Program-made: the position numbers and the translations under genes
The notes under the pieces: generated by a model
What the model saw: only the letters and a program-made list of their open reading frames with translations
Told to the model about the DNA's origin: nothing
Databases searched by the model: none
Source: Planctomycetota bacterium
Lineage (GTDB): Bacteria > Planctomycetota > Planctomycetia > Gemmatales > Gemmataceae
Direction: 5' to 3'
Length of the DNA stretch: 51,963 bases
Assembly (NCBI GenBank): GCA_009920765.1
Contig: RFZJ01000021.1
Span: 1 to 51,963 of the forward strand
Shown here: in pieces, positions 43,797-51,963 of the stretch
Layout of the letters: every line of letters starts with the position of its first letter
How positions within the stretch are numbered: the first letter of the stretch is position 1

Positions 43797-44172
43797 TATT
43801 CGACATGCAGCAGCGATGACTTCGTTAATTGTTGCTTTGGTGACAGGTTGTGGTGGTGAAACAAAAGCCAAGACTTTCAAAGTTTCGGGAAAGATCCATG
43901 CGGGTGGAAACCCGATAACGGGATTGCCTCCAGGTGAAAAACCCATGGTAAAATTTGAAGCCAAGGCAAATAAAGAGCAGTCGATGGCCAAGGTTGGTGA
44001 GGATGGAGCTTTCACCGTGGATTTGTCACCGGGTGATTACACGGTAACCGGTAGTGCGGGTTTTATGGCGATTAGCAATAAAAAAAGTCCTGGGATGATA
44101 TCCAAGGACCTTAAAGTTGAAGCTGATGTTGTTGGCCTTGATTTGGATGTGGGCAAAGCCAAGACTAAGTGA
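43786..44172 (+). CDS. Small lipoprotein overlapping the DUF1559 gene
   Basis: A 128-residue protein with a signal peptide and lipobox LVTGC near residue 23. The mature part is a small beta domain ([20 protein letters not shown], later [20 protein letters not shown]), like the transthyretin or carboxypeptidase-regulatory-like lipoproteins that usually accompany DUF1559 genes. Its ATG overlaps the end of the previous gene by 11 bases with AAGGTG upstream, so translation is coupled. A seven-base hairpin with one G-U pair (44166-44182) overlaps its stop. Confidence 0.88.
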   Translation: MIINIRHAAAMTSLIVALVTGCGGETKAKTFKVSGKIHAGGNPITGLPPGEKPMVKFEAKANKEQSMAKVGEDGAFTVDLSPGDYTVTGSAGFMAISNKKSPGMISKDLKVEADVVGLDLDVGKAKTK

Positions 44173-44179
44173 TGCTCGC

Positions 44180-44395
44180 TTATACTGGTGCTTTTTCAGC
44201 AGCTTGGAAGCCACAGCCATTATGTGCGCCATCGCAAAAAGGCTTGTTCTTTGATGCTCCACATCTGCACAATGCAATAACTTCCTTGCCTGCGGGGATG
44301 GGAAAAGGTTTTCCATCGTGATCCACCACCTGGATAGGGGCCTTGATCACGAATGGGCCATTGTCTCTGCAGCGAATCACGATTGGTTCCGACAT
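44180..44395 (-). CDS. CDGSH iron-sulfur domain protein
   Basis: A 71-residue protein with the full 2Fe-2S CDGSH motif: C43-x-C45-x2-S-x3-P-x-C54-D-G-A-H58. The first half (PIVIRCRDNGPFVIKAPI) is a beta region typical of the small bacterial members. These proteins are redox- or iron-linked; the exact job here is unknown. GGAG lies ten bases before the ATG. It ends the minus-strand group that starts at guaA and is convergent with the small lipoprotein gene. Confidence 0.92.
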   Translation of the reverse strand: MSEPIVIRCRDNGPFVIKAPIQVVDHDGKPFPIPAGKEVIALCRCGASKNKPFCDGAHNGCGFQAAEKAPV

Positions 44396-44453
44396 ATTTA
44401 TAAACTCCGATTGAAAGGATGAGTTCTAAGTAACTTAAATCATTCTATTAAAA

Positions 44454-45137
44454 TTAATCTGCATAGAAGTCATCACGTGTGGGCCGCGCGGCGAATTTCC
44501 AGGAGATTCTTTTGCCTACATAATCCAGGAATGTCTGTCTGAATTCCATCGGGGACTGATCAGTTGAGGTAACCTGCATTCTGGATTCTTTTGGATACTG
44601 GCAGGTGAAGTTTCTTGAAGGTTGTGATTCATCAGGGTTTTTAAGATCAAGCAAACTAATATTGATGTCTGCCCGACCACGATAAAGTGTGCCACCGCTG
44701 CCCAGTTCGTAGATGCCCAGCGAATTGATTTCGAGGTAGATCACATAATCTGCCTTAAAGTGTTTGCCGATTTCGGTAGGGTCGCGATCTTGCCAGTCTG
44801 GATGGCTGCTTTTATATTCTTCAACTTTGCGGCTTGGAACAATGTTGAGCTTTTCTCCATTGGCATTGGTCAAAATTTTGAGGTTTTTTTCGACAGTGTA
44901 TCCGATTTCGCGATCGGAATTGATCAATTCTGGTCGAAGGTCAAGTTTGCCATAGGTGAGGATGACGACTTTCTTTTCAGCTTTTTTGTCTTTGGATGCC
45001 AGGGACTGTAATTCTGCCTCGTGCTTGGGATCATCCATTAAGAGGAAATTGACCATGGCAAAGGGGTTGCAACCTGAAATGCTGAATGCCAGCATCATAA
45101 GGAATAAGCTTCGCCAGAATGTTTTCAAGATAATCAT
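44454..45137 (-). CDS. Conserved-type lipoprotein of unknown function
   Basis: A 227-residue protein with a signal peptide and lipobox FSISGC (Cys23). The mature region has an alpha/beta feel: KKVVILTYGKLDLRPEL, then a TNANGEKLNIVPSRKVEEY loop, DWQDRDPTEIGKHFKADYVI, and YLEINSLGIYELGSGGTLYRG followed by DINISLLDLKN. This pattern resembles envelope proteins of the CsgG/GNA1162 kind that test for a 'x-ADYVIxLEI' strand, but I am not sure. GGAG precedes the ATG. It sits 36 bases after the DUF2752 gene, with a hairpin between. Confidence 0.75.
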   Translation of the reverse strand: MIILKTFWRSLFLMMLAFSISGCNPFAMVNFLLMDDPKHEAELQSLASKDKKAEKKVVILTYGKLDLRPELINSDREIGYTVEKNLKILTNANGEKLNIVPSRKVEEYKSSHPDWQDRDPTEIGKHFKADYVIYLEINSLGIYELGSGGTLYRGRADINISLLDLKNPDESQPSRNFTCQYPKESRMQVTSTDQSPMEFRQTFLDYVGKRISWKFAARPTRDDFYAD

Positions 45138-45152
45138 CGAAGGCTCCTTGCA

Positions 45153-45169
45153 ACCGGCAAAGAGCCGGT
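45153..45169. promoter_or_regulatory. Intercistronic hairpin before the lipoprotein gene
   Basis: ACCGGC and GCCGGT form a perfect six-base stem around AAAGA, between the DUF2752 gene and the lipoprotein ribosome site on the minus strand. It could limit transcription or protect the mRNA. Confidence 0.35.
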
Positions 45170-45173
45170 CGGT

Positions 45174-45671
45174 TTATTTCCAATAAGCGGGGGCGATAAT
45201 AATGCCCCAGCGCAATAAAGCAATACCAACAAAGAAAGCAAGAACAACAAGCCCGGTTAACTCAATGGATCGGATGAACAAAGTTTTCCCATGCCATAAA
45301 CTTGCCAACCCCCATGGGATAACAAGCATCAAGAAAAAAGCCAGAGCCGAACCAACAGGATTTGCGCCAAGTGCATTTCCTACATCACCTCTGACCATCA
45401 AGGCAAAACTGGTAGTCATGCCGCAAGAGGGGCAGGGCTTGCCCGTAAGAATCATGAAGTTGCAAGGGGGAAACCCAAGCTGTTCATGCGTTCCCATTTG
45501 CAGCGCACTACCATCCGCTCCATAAGGATTAAGCCAGAAAGCAATGCCAAAAATCGCAGTGATTCCTGTGACCAATCCAATCAGGGCAATGCGAAGCCAA
45601 GTATCCAAAGGCCTGCCCGGCAACTGTTTGCTTTTTGGAAGACCAGAATCCTTGGGTTGATTGGTGCTCAT
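45174..45671 (-). CDS. DUF2752 membrane protein
   Basis: A 165-residue membrane protein with the DUF2752 signature FPPCNFMILTGKPCPSCGMT (two Cys pairs) followed by a TTSFALMVRGD...ANPVG region. Three hydrophobic helices are visible (about 28-48, 112-130 and 140-160). Function of the family is unknown; related genes occur near competence- and envelope-type loci. The longer frame to 45695 begins with TTG; ATG at 45671 is chosen for the ordinary start, though the ribosome site is weak. It lies 40 bases after the acyltransferase gene. Confidence 0.85.
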   Translation of the reverse strand: MSTNQPKDSGLPKSKQLPGRPLDTWLRIALIGLVTGITAIFGIAFWLNPYGADGSALQMGTHEQLGFPPCNFMILTGKPCPSCGMTTSFALMVRGDVGNALGANPVGSALAFFLMLVIPWGLASLWHGKTLFIRSIELTGLVVLAFFVGIALLRWGIIIAPAYWK

Positions 45672-45711
45672 AACGATGTGTTTGCCAATGCGCAATAGCA
45701 GATGAAAAGGG

Positions 45712-46389
45712 TTAAGCTACTTTGTTTATCTTACCCAGAAGGATGGATTCTGCATGTGCTGTAGCACGATCCAATTCACTTTGAACATGGTCAAGATGTT
45801 GCTGCAGGCTATCTTTATCCATGTCTGCGGGGATATAGATTTCGGGAGTGGTCACAAGAACAACCTTGCTGAAGGGATTAGGTATGGCAAATTTATCCCA
45901 GCTATTGGCGCGTTTAACAGAGCCATAGGCAAATCCCATGGGAACGATTGGAAGTCCCGATTTTGCAGCAAGATAAATAATCCCGGGCTGGATCACGCCC
46001 CTTGGCCCTTTGGGGCCATCAGGAGTGATAGCTATATGCCCATTTTTACTTAATTTAACCATGTTTCTTATGGCTTCTATTCCGCCCCGGGTGCTGGATC
46101 CCCTTACAAGGCTGAATCCCAGATGTTTGCAAGCTTGCGCGATCATCTCGCCATCAGAATGATTGCTGATTAAAACGCTGATTTCTGGCCTGCCGTATTG
46201 ATAAGCGGGCATCAGAAGGTTTTCATGCCAGAACATATAGATATAGCGCCCTTGAAAGTTGGGCTGGTTGGGATCAAAGTTTTTGCCCAATGGGTGGTAA
46301 TGAAAATTGATGGTGCTGATCCAAGATCGCACAAAGCAGGCAATGGTGAAACCAATGGTTTTTAAGAGGAAGGGGCTTTTAATTTTCAT
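45712..46389 (-). CDS. DUF374 lysophospholipid-acyltransferase-like protein
   Basis: A 225-residue protein of the DUF374 family, related to the LpxL/PlsC acyltransferases. Motifs: YIYMFWHENLL with the His expected at the active site, ISNHSDGEMIAQACKHLGFSLVRGSSTRGGIEA, GHIAITPDGPKGPRGVIQPGIIYLAAKSG and PIVPMGFAYG. It starts with a short hydrophobic stretch and is probably peripheral to the membrane. AAAGG lies seven bases before the ATG. It may acylate an envelope lipid such as lipid A; the substrate is not visible in sequence. It follows dapF by 24 bases. Confidence 0.88.
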   Translation of the reverse strand: MKIKSPFLLKTIGFTIACFVRSWISTINFHYHPLGKNFDPNQPNFQGRYIYMFWHENLLMPAYQYGRPEISVLISNHSDGEMIAQACKHLGFSLVRGSSTRGGIEAIRNMVKLSKNGHIAITPDGPKGPRGVIQPGIIYLAAKSGLPIVPMGFAYGSVKRANSWDKFAIPNPFSKVVLVTTPEIYIPADMDKDSLQQHLDHVQSELDRATAHAESILLGKINKVA

Positions 46390-46413
46390 TAGAGGCCTTT
46401 GCGCTACGAAGTC

Positions 46414-47256
46414 TTATTGGCAGTCTGGCCATTCACCCTGAAAAACCTCGACTGCCGGCCCAGTCATAAAAACATGATTATCGTTTTTAGACCAGTCCAG
46501 TCTGAGGTCTCCCCCTCTTAAGTGGGCAATAATCGATCTATTGGTCCTTCCTGTAAGAACGCCAGCAACCGCAACTGCGCAAGCTCCGGTACCGCAGGCC
46601 AGAGTTTCGCCAGAACCCCTCTCCCAAACGCGCATGGTTATTTCGCCAGGATTATCTACACGAACAAATTCAACATTAGTCCTTCGAGGAAAGGCAGAAT
46701 GATGTTCAACCTTGGGGCCGATCCCTAAAACCATATGATTGGTGATTTCGTTAACAAAGGTGATGCAATGAGGATTGCCCATGGAAACACAAGTCACTTT
46801 TAATTCTGCCCCATCGATGACAAGGGGGACTTCCAAAGGGGGCGTTCCAGAGAGAGTTGTTGGAATATTTTCAGCAATAAGAATAGGCTCACCCATATCC
46901 ACCCTGACTTGGTGGCATTTGCCAGCCGCTGTTTCCAATTCCAGTTTTAGTACCCCCCTGCCGGTTTCGATTGCCAGGGCTGTTTTTTTTGCAATGCCGT
47001 GATCGTAGACAAACTTGGCAACACATCTCACGCCGTTGCCACACATTTCTGATTCGCTGCCATCATTGTTGAACATGCGCATGCGGGCATCAGCTTTATC
47101 TGAAGGGCAGATAAGGATGAGGCCATCGCCGCCCACGCCAAAATTGCGATCACTTATTTTCTTTGCAAGCGAGGGGATGTCACTAGGCAGGGGCTGCCTG
47201 ATGCAATCAACATAAACGTAATCGTTACCTATTCCCTGCATTTTCACGAAACGCAT
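46414..47256 (-). CDS. dapF: Diaminopimelate epimerase
   Basis: Converts LL- to meso-diaminopimelate for lysine and peptidoglycan synthesis. The 280-residue length is usual. Both catalytic cysteines are present: [16 protein letters not shown] with Cys72 and [13 protein letters not shown] with Cys221; [12 protein letters not shown] opens the protein and NPHCITFVN lies in the middle. GAGGAAC is seven bases upstream of the ATG. The gene begins 12 bases after the guaA stop, so the two form an operon. Its presence is consistent with meso-DAP peptidoglycan in this bacterium. Confidence 0.96.
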   Translation of the reverse strand: MRFVKMQGIGNDYVYVDCIRQPLPSDIPSLAKKISDRNFGVGGDGLILICPSDKADARMRMFNNDGSESEMCGNGVRCVAKFVYDHGIAKKTALAIETGRGVLKLELETAAGKCHQVRVDMGEPILIAENIPTTLSGTPPLEVPLVIDGAELKVTCVSMGNPHCITFVNEITNHMVLGIGPKVEHHSAFPRRTNVEFVRVDNPGEITMRVWERGSGETLACGTGACAVAVAGVLTGRTNRSIIAHLRGGDLRLDWSKNDNHVFMTGPAVEVFQGEWPDCQ

Positions 47257-47268
47257 GACGAAGTTCCT

Positions 47269-48822
47269 CTATTCCCATTCGATGGTCGCAGGTGGTTTGC
47301 TGCTGATATCGTAGACAACGCGGTTGACGCCTTTAACTTGGTTGATGATTTTGGTTGAAACATTGGCAAGTAGTTCGTAGGGCAGATGTGACCAGTCCGC
47401 AGTCATGAAATCATCCGTTTCGACAGCTCTTACTGCAATCACATTTTCGTAGGTTCTGCCATCACCCATCACGCCCACGGTTTGCACGGGCAGCAATACG
47501 GTGAAAGCCTGGCTGGTTTTCTTATACCATCCTGATTTTTTCAGTTCGTCAAGTAATACGGTATCTGCCTGCCTGAGGATATCGAGTCTGGTTTTATTGA
47601 TGGCCCCAATGCAACGTACCGCCAAGCCGGGACCAGGGAAAGGATGTCGCCAGACACTGCTCTCGGGTAGTCCGAGTTCAAGCCCAAGCCTGCGTACTTC
47701 GTCTTTGAATAAATCTTTCAAAGGTTCTACAAGATCGAACCCTAGCTCTGCAGGGAGTCCACCAACATTATGATGCGTTTTAATTGTTGCGGCGGGGCCA
47801 TCCACAGTGCCACCGCTTTCAATCACGTCTGGATATAGTGTGCCCTGGGCTAGAAATTTGGCATCTTTGATGTGCTTTGCTTCGTCCTTGAAGACATCGA
47901 TAAAGACATGGCCTATGATTTTGCGCTTTTGCTGCGGATCGGTGATGCCATCGAGTGCGCTTAAAAAACGATCCGATGCATCAACCACATGAAGGTCTGC
48001 ATTGAAGTTATCGCGGAAGGTTTTACGAACCATGTCGGATTCGCCCTGCCTGAGTAATCCGTTATCAACAAAAATACAAGCCACCTGCTTGCCAATGGCT
48101 TTTACAAGAAGCGCTGCAACCACCGAGGAGTCAACACCTCCTGAAAGCCCGCATATAACCCGATGATTACCAATGGTTTTACGCAGGTTGCCGATCGTCT
48201 CATCAAGGAAACTGCCTAATTTCCAGAGCCCTTCGCACCCACAAATCTCATGAAGGAAATTCTTGAGTATCTCTGTTCCCTGAGGTGTATGGCTGACCTC
48301 CGGATGAAACTGTAATCCATAAACGGGAAGAGTCTTGTGCTTGGCGGCAGCCATCGGGCAGGTTTCAGTTGAAGCCAAAGGAGTGAAATCCTTGGTGTTG
48401 TGATCCACCTGGTCGCCATGACTCATCCAAACCGTGAGTTCTGATGGAATGTTTTTAAAGATACCATCGGAAGATTTGGTGTTGCAGATGGCTTTGCCAA
48501 ATTCTCTTGAGGGGGCGCGCTTTACATCCGTGCCCAAAGATTTACAGGCGAGTTGCATTCCGTAGCAGATTCCAAGCACTGGAATTCCAAGCTTGAAGAT
48601 TTCCGGGTCGCATTTGGGCGCACCATCTTCATAAACGCTGGCAGGCCCACCGCTCAGGATAATCCCCTTGGGATTAAGTTCCTTGATGCGCTTTGCAGAA
48701 ATATCGTTGCGAACGATCTGGCAAAATACATTTAATTCCCGAACTCTGCGGGCGATAAGCTGTCCATACTGGGATCCAAAATCAAGGATTAAAACTGATT
48801 CGCGAATTTTGATGTCTGCCAT
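47269..48822 (-). CDS. guaA: GMP synthase (glutamine-hydrolysing)
   Basis: Makes GMP from XMP, ATP and glutamine. The N-terminal amidotransferase part has [38 protein letters not shown] with the nucleophile Cys86 and FHPEVSHT for the His and Glu. The ATP-pyrophosphatase part opens with [20 protein letters not shown]; the end PPATIEWE is standard. ATG at 48822 (MADIKIRES) has GAGAG six bases upstream and is chosen over the ATG at 48834. This protein keeps the Cys-His-Glu triad that the PuuD-like gene at 6738 lacks, a useful internal comparison. Confidence 0.97.
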   Translation of the reverse strand: MADIKIRESVLILDFGSQYGQLIARRVRELNVFCQIVRNDISAKRIKELNPKGIILSGGPASVYEDGAPKCDPEIFKLGIPVLGICYGMQLACKSLGTDVKRAPSREFGKAICNTKSSDGIFKNIPSELTVWMSHGDQVDHNTKDFTPLASTETCPMAAAKHKTLPVYGLQFHPEVSHTPQGTEILKNFLHEICGCEGLWKLGSFLDETIGNLRKTIGNHRVICGLSGGVDSSVVAALLVKAIGKQVACIFVDNGLLRQGESDMVRKTFRDNFNADLHVVDASDRFLSALDGITDPQQKRKIIGHVFIDVFKDEAKHIKDAKFLAQGTLYPDVIESGGTVDGPAATIKTHHNVGGLPAELGFDLVEPLKDLFKDEVRRLGLELGLPESSVWRHPFPGPGLAVRCIGAINKTRLDILRQADTVLLDELKKSGWYKKTSQAFTVLLPVQTVGVMGDGRTYENVIAVRAVETDDFMTADWSHLPYELLANVSTKIINQVKGVNRVVYDISSKPPATIEWE

Positions 48823-48910
48823 GAAATCTCTCATTATTTTAAAAAGTTAATTTTATTAAGCTTTGCAGAAAGGGTAATGAAATAAGTGGGAAATAATGAA
48901 AAGTATTAAT

Positions 48911-49711
48911 TTAGCTTTTCCCTAGTTCTTTGGAGCGCTGGGAAGCTGCAACAACGGCATCAATAAATGCACCCCGTACACCTTTGTTTTCAAGGGCGTG
49001 AATGCCCGCAATGGTTGTACCTCCAGGGCTGGCAACCATATCTTTTAGCTGTCCGGTGTGTAACCCGGTTTCCAGTGCCATTTTTGCAGCCCCAAGCACT
49101 GTTTGTGCAGCGAGTGAAGTGGCTAAATCGCGAGGTAACCCTGCTTTTACCCCACCATCGCTCAGAGCTTCGATTACAAGGTAAACAAAAGCCGGGCCAC
49201 TACCGCTAAGGCCGGTCACTGCATCCAAATGAGATTCAGGTACTTGGAAGGCTTTTCCTATCGCACCAAAAAGCTGGGCTGCCAATTCCTTGTCACCTGG
49301 TTTAATCCCTGAGCCACAGGCGAAAGCAGTTGCAGATGCCATGACCAAAGCCGGGGTGTTGGGCATGACCCGAATAACCCGGTTGCTACCAGCCCCAAGC
49401 GACAAAGATTCCAAATTAATGCCCGCAGCAATTGAAATAATAAGGTGATCGGGCGTGATCAGGGATTTTATTTCTGCAAGCAATGTTGGCATGACTTGAG
49501 GTTTGACTGCCAAGATGATGGTTTTGCATTTTTGAAGAACCTCTTTGCTCCCTGAGGCGGTTTTGATGCCCGAAGCGGTTGTAAACGCTTCCCTGGCCTC
49601 AGAGGAAACATCGGTTGCAAGGCAATCTTTGGCTTTAACAAGGCCTGCATCTTTCCATCCAACTGCCAGGGCGGTTGCCATTTTTCCTGCACCTAAAAAT
49701 CCTATTCCCAT
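48911..49711 (-). CDS. proC: Pyrroline-5-carboxylate reductase
   Basis: Last step of proline synthesis, NAD(P)H-dependent reduction of pyrroline-5-carboxylate. The 266-residue product has the nucleotide loop IGFLGAGKMATAL at 3-15, AVKPQVMPTLLAEI, VIRVMPNTPALVMASATAF and the C-terminal signature GGVKAGLPRDLATSLAAQTV followed by KDMVASPGGTTIAGIHALE. GGAGAG lies eight bases before the ATG. It is divergent from the MFS transporter gene and separated from guaA by 88 bases, so it may have its own promoter. Confidence 0.96.
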   Translation of the reverse strand: MGIGFLGAGKMATALAVGWKDAGLVKAKDCLATDVSSEAREAFTTASGIKTASGSKEVLQKCKTIILAVKPQVMPTLLAEIKSLITPDHLIISIAAGINLESLSLGAGSNRVIRVMPNTPALVMASATAFACGSGIKPGDKELAAQLFGAIGKAFQVPESHLDAVTGLSGSGPAFVYLVIEALSDGGVKAGLPRDLATSLAAQTVLGAAKMALETGLHTGQLKDMVASPGGTTIAGIHALENKGVRGAFIDAVVAASQRSKELGKS

Positions 49712-49856
49712 GATTCATCTCTCCGGCGATTGGGTGAAAACCAAAGAATTATTGTATTTCTTTCCAGCCTTTTACGCAATGAAGCTGGAATTGGTTCCTT
49801 TAAAACCTTATAACAGGTACCCAGATACTTATTTTTATGGTCATAGGAGGCTTGCA

Positions 49857-51293
49857 ATGGCAAGTGCAGACATTCATTCATCCCAGCAACGCAGTGGTTG
49901 GTCCAGCTTGTTGGATTTGACACCCTACCATTGGTTTGTGTTTATCATTTGCTGTTTGGCATGGGATTTGGATTGCATGGATCAGCAATTATTTGTGCTG
50001 GCTCGGGTTCCTGCAGTGACGGAACTCTATGGCAAACCAGAGGGGATGGATGCCAATAAAATTGCTGATAATGTCAAGCTTTATGGCACCTTTTCTACAT
50101 CTGCATTTCTTATTGGCTGGGCCATTGGTGGGTTGGGGTTTGGAGTGATGGGAGATCGCAAGGGGCGGGTTAAAACATTAATGACCACGATCTTGATTTA
50201 TTCAGTTTTCACCGGGTTGAGTTCCTTCTCGGTGGGAATCTATGATTTTATGTTCTATCGGTTTTTAACGGGGATGGGGGTTGGCGGAGTGTTTGGCGTT
50301 GCAGTTTCGCTTTTAGCGGAAACGGTACCACCTCATGCCCGACCCTTTGCCCTTGGTTTGCTCCAAGCTTCAAGCGTTTTTGGAAACTGTGCAGCAGCAT
50401 TAATTTCAATTTATCTTGGAAGTCTTCAACAAGCCAAGTTTTTTGAAGGGTTGGTGTTCCTCGGTTTTAATGTAACACCCTGGCGCATCATGTTCATCAT
50501 TGGGGTGATTCCTGCCATACTTACTATTTTAATTCAAGGGCGTATGAAAGAGCCTACAAAGTGGCTCGAGGCCAAAGCCCGGGGAGTTAAGGCGGGTTCC
50601 TTTGCAGAATTATTCGGCCAAAAACCCTGGGGCAAGCATGCCATGCTTGGGTTGCTACTTGCTTTTGCTGGTGTGGTTGGCTTATGGGGCATAGGATTTT
50701 TTGCGGTAGATCTAACCGGCACGGTTTTTACCAAGCAATTTGAAAAAGATGCCATTGCGCTTGGCAAAACAGGGGATGATATCAAATCCTACGTTGCAGG
50801 AAATCGCGCCTTTTGGGGAGGCATCACATCTTTAGTGCAAAATATGGGGGCGTTCTTTGGGATTTATGGCTTCACTTGGATAACCAGCCATCTTGGTCGA
50901 AGAACAACTTTTGCTCTTTTTTTCCTTGCTGCTGCCTTAAGCACCGCAATGGTGTTTATGAAACTTACTGAGTTCAATCAAATATTCTGGATGGTTCCCA
51001 TCATGGGCTTTTGCCAGTTGGCACTTTTCGGGGGCTATGCGATTTACTTCCCCGAATTATTCCCCACCAACCTTCGTAGTACCGGTATTTCTTTCTGCTA
51101 TAACTTCGGGCGGTTGGTTGCAGCGGGCGGCCCCGTTGTTCTAGGCATGTTGACCACCATCGTCTTTACCAGGGAAAAAGGTTTTGAAGAACCTTTCCGA
51201 TATGCTGGTTTTGCAATGTGCTCCGTCTTTTTACTTGGCTTGATCGCCTTGCCTTTCCTTCCGGAAACCAAGGGCAAACCACTGCCGGAGTAA
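49857..51293 (+). CDS. MFS transporter
   Basis: A 478-residue major facilitator of the sugar-phosphate/aromatic-acid type with about 12 helices. Motif A is GDRKGRVKTL after the second helix, preceded by LIGWAIGGLGFGVM; GGVFGVAVSLLAETVPPHAR is the second-loop region, and an equivalent LFPTNLRSTGISFCYNFGR lies in the second half. A roughly 60-residue insert (about 195-260) sits between halves. ATG at 49857 has a perfect AGGAGG seven bases upstream, so the longer frame starting at 49545 is wrong. The substrate cannot be read. Confidence 0.92.
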   Translation: MASADIHSSQQRSGWSSLLDLTPYHWFVFIICCLAWDLDCMDQQLFVLARVPAVTELYGKPEGMDANKIADNVKLYGTFSTSAFLIGWAIGGLGFGVMGDRKGRVKTLMTTILIYSVFTGLSSFSVGIYDFMFYRFLTGMGVGGVFGVAVSLLAETVPPHARPFALGLLQASSVFGNCAAALISIYLGSLQQAKFFEGLVFLGFNVTPWRIMFIIGVIPAILTILIQGRMKEPTKWLEAKARGVKAGSFAELFGQKPWGKHAMLGLLLAFAGVVGLWGIGFFAVDLTGTVFTKQFEKDAIALGKTGDDIKSYVAGNRAFWGGITSLVQNMGAFFGIYGFTWITSHLGRRTTFALFFLAAALSTAMVFMKLTEFNQIFWMVPIMGFCQLALFGGYAIYFPELFPTNLRSTGISFCYNFGRLVAAGGPVVLGMLTTIVFTREKGFEEPFRYAGFAMCSVFLLGLIALPFLPETKGKPLPE

Positions 51294-51331
51294 TAGGATA
51301 ACTTCTTAGCATCTAACTTGGAGAAGATAAA

Positions 51332-51589
51332 ATGTCTGTAGCTACACCGGATTGGGTTGCACGCCACGATGCCAAGCTCGTTGCCAGCGAGAATGGCAAA
51401 TCCTGGATGCTTTACTTTGGTAATGAACTCACTTATCTGATATCCCTGATCCCATCAAAAGGTAAATTTGGTGTGAAAGTCATGCAAACCATCAATGGCA
51501 AGCAACTGCCATGCGACAAAATTTTTGATGGCCCCGATGAAGCATGCCTTGGCGGGTTGGAAGTTTTTCGGGCAAAGGTTGGCTGGTAA
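51332..51589 (+). CDS. Small hypothetical protein (85 residues)
   Basis: A compact 85-residue protein, MSVATPDWVARHDAKLVASE... with a Trp/Tyr core (SWMLYFGNELTYLI), a GKFGVKVMQTINGKQLP strand pair and an LGGLEVFRAKVGW end. It has GGAGAAG six bases before the ATG, 38 bases after the MFS gene, so it may be cotranscribed. No family is recognised; the even amino-acid use and good ribosome site suggest a real gene. Confidence 0.75.
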   Translation: MSVATPDWVARHDAKLVASENGKSWMLYFGNELTYLISLIPSKGKFGVKVMQTINGKQLPCDKIFDGPDEACLGGLEVFRAKVGW

Positions 51590-51628
51590 ACTTTTACTTA
51601 CCCTACCTATGAAATAGCGTAGTGGGCT

Positions 51629-51648
51629 GCGGATTTGGATCCGCTGGT
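51629..51648. repeat. REP-like hairpin copy 1
   Basis: GCGGAT-TTGG-ATCCGC followed by TGGT. It has the same six-base arms and trailing TGGT as the copy at 51829, with a different loop. Confidence 0.6.
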
Positions 51649-51751
51649 TAACGTGCCATGCTTTCTTTAACTAATCTTGCATAACTGCCCATAAGCCCGC
51701 CTACTGCGCTGGGTGGGTCTACCTTATTTCTTATAATTCAAAAACAAGCGA

Positions 51752-51780
51752 CCCATGGAACGCAGTCCATGGGCTTTTAT
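51752..51780 (+). terminator. Perfect eight-base hairpin with T-rich tail
   Basis: CCCATGGA (51752-51759) and TCCATGGG (51766-51773) around ACGCAG, then CTTTTAT. It may end transcription from the 49857 group, although it is 160 bases downstream. Confidence 0.5.
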
Positions 51781-51823
51781 TTCCCCCAACCTCCACCACT
51801 GTTTTTGCAACTTTCTTTTTATT

Positions 51824-51852
51824 GAGCGGCGGATGTAAATCCGCTGGTGCTC
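51824..51852. repeat. REP-like hairpin copy 2
   Basis: GCGGAT-GTAA-ATCCGC followed by TGGT, flanked by GAGC and GCTC that extend the stem through a small internal loop. Same arms as the copy at 51629. Confidence 0.6.
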
Positions 51853-51963
51853 GCCCCACTCCTTTTTCTTATTCTTCAATTTACTTTCAATTGATTGATA
51901 GGGTTTGTTTAAAGACAGAATAGTTGCGATTGGAAAACCCCACTGCAACTATTCCATTTGAAC

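Larger units (their letters stand above)
51590..51963. other. Gene-poor right end with palindromes
   Basis: No supported gene. The stretch carries three hairpins described separately and AT-rich sequence between them; an antisense 74-codon frame runs through them and is not credible. Confidence 0.6.

Noticed and set aside
49545..49856. 104-codon N-terminal extension of the MFS gene
   Set aside because: It is antisense to proC; the ATG at 49857 has a perfect AGGAGG and gives the expected N-terminus.
1..51963. tRNA, rRNA, CRISPR, complete insertion sequences or prophage genes
   Set aside because: I looked for clover-leaf-like segments, regularly spaced repeats and transposase or phage proteins and saw none I could support.

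Overview
The window looks like a chromosomal segment of a Planctomycetota bacterium, most plausibly Gemmatales-like but of unusually low GC. I infer this from marker families rather than from any rRNA: a DUF1559 pseudopilin-like protein with the H-x9-DG motif, a giant secreted WD40 protein, BON-domain and lipoprotein pairs, a NatB/CPBP fusion, an ECF sigma factor beside a large membrane protein, and a photolyase pair. I see no tRNA, rRNA, CRISPR array, complete insertion sequence or prophage gene.

Layout. 1-3342 (minus): hpt, a glycosyltransferase, glgC and a truncated membrane-anchored protein. 3523-6486 (plus): an LptB-like ATPase with a C-terminal extension, a DinB-like protein, an extraordinary poly-aspartate protein with its own promoter and terminator, and a TPR protein. 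6738-11999 (plus): a PuuD-like protein lacking its catalytic Cys and Glu, a divergent AnmK-like protein, a metallophosphoesterase and an ABC-2 permease/CPBP fusion. 12086-14961 (minus): two overlapping photolyase-family genes behind a palindromic promoter region. 15294-25073 (plus): exported M20 amidohydrolase, Tat-exported tandem esterase, CocE-type hydrolase and a 1537-residue WD40 protein, probably one extracytoplasmic hydrolysis module. 25723-27213 (minus): solute-binding-like lipoprotein. 27329-29642 (plus): FHA protein, MutY, TlpA-like thioredoxin. 29701-32431 (minus): lipoprotein and BON protein. 32667-39739: described below. 39989-44172 (plus): ppdK, DUF1559 protein, small lipoprotein. 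44180-49711 (minus): CDGSH protein, lipoprotein, DUF2752 protein, DUF374 acyltransferase, dapF, guaA, proC. 49857-51589 (plus): MFS transporter and a small protein, then a gene-poor tail with REP-like hairpins.

The most interesting stretch is 32667-39739. First, a peroxiredoxin-like SelL-type gene has an in-frame TGA exactly where the first Cys of the CxxC motif should be, which makes it a candidate selenoprotein (UxxC) that ordinary gene calling truncates. Second, a free-standing sigma-70 region 1.1 protein lies convergent to it. Third, an ECF sigma factor is followed by a 1836-residue protein that joins an anti-sigma zinc-binding motif (HxxxCxxC), a transmembrane helix and a complete thioester alpha-2-macroglobulin with a further membrane hairpin in its middle. 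I propose that this pair senses attacking proteases at the envelope: cleavage of the macroglobulin would be transmitted to the sigma factor. Function is inference; the architecture is read from the sequence.
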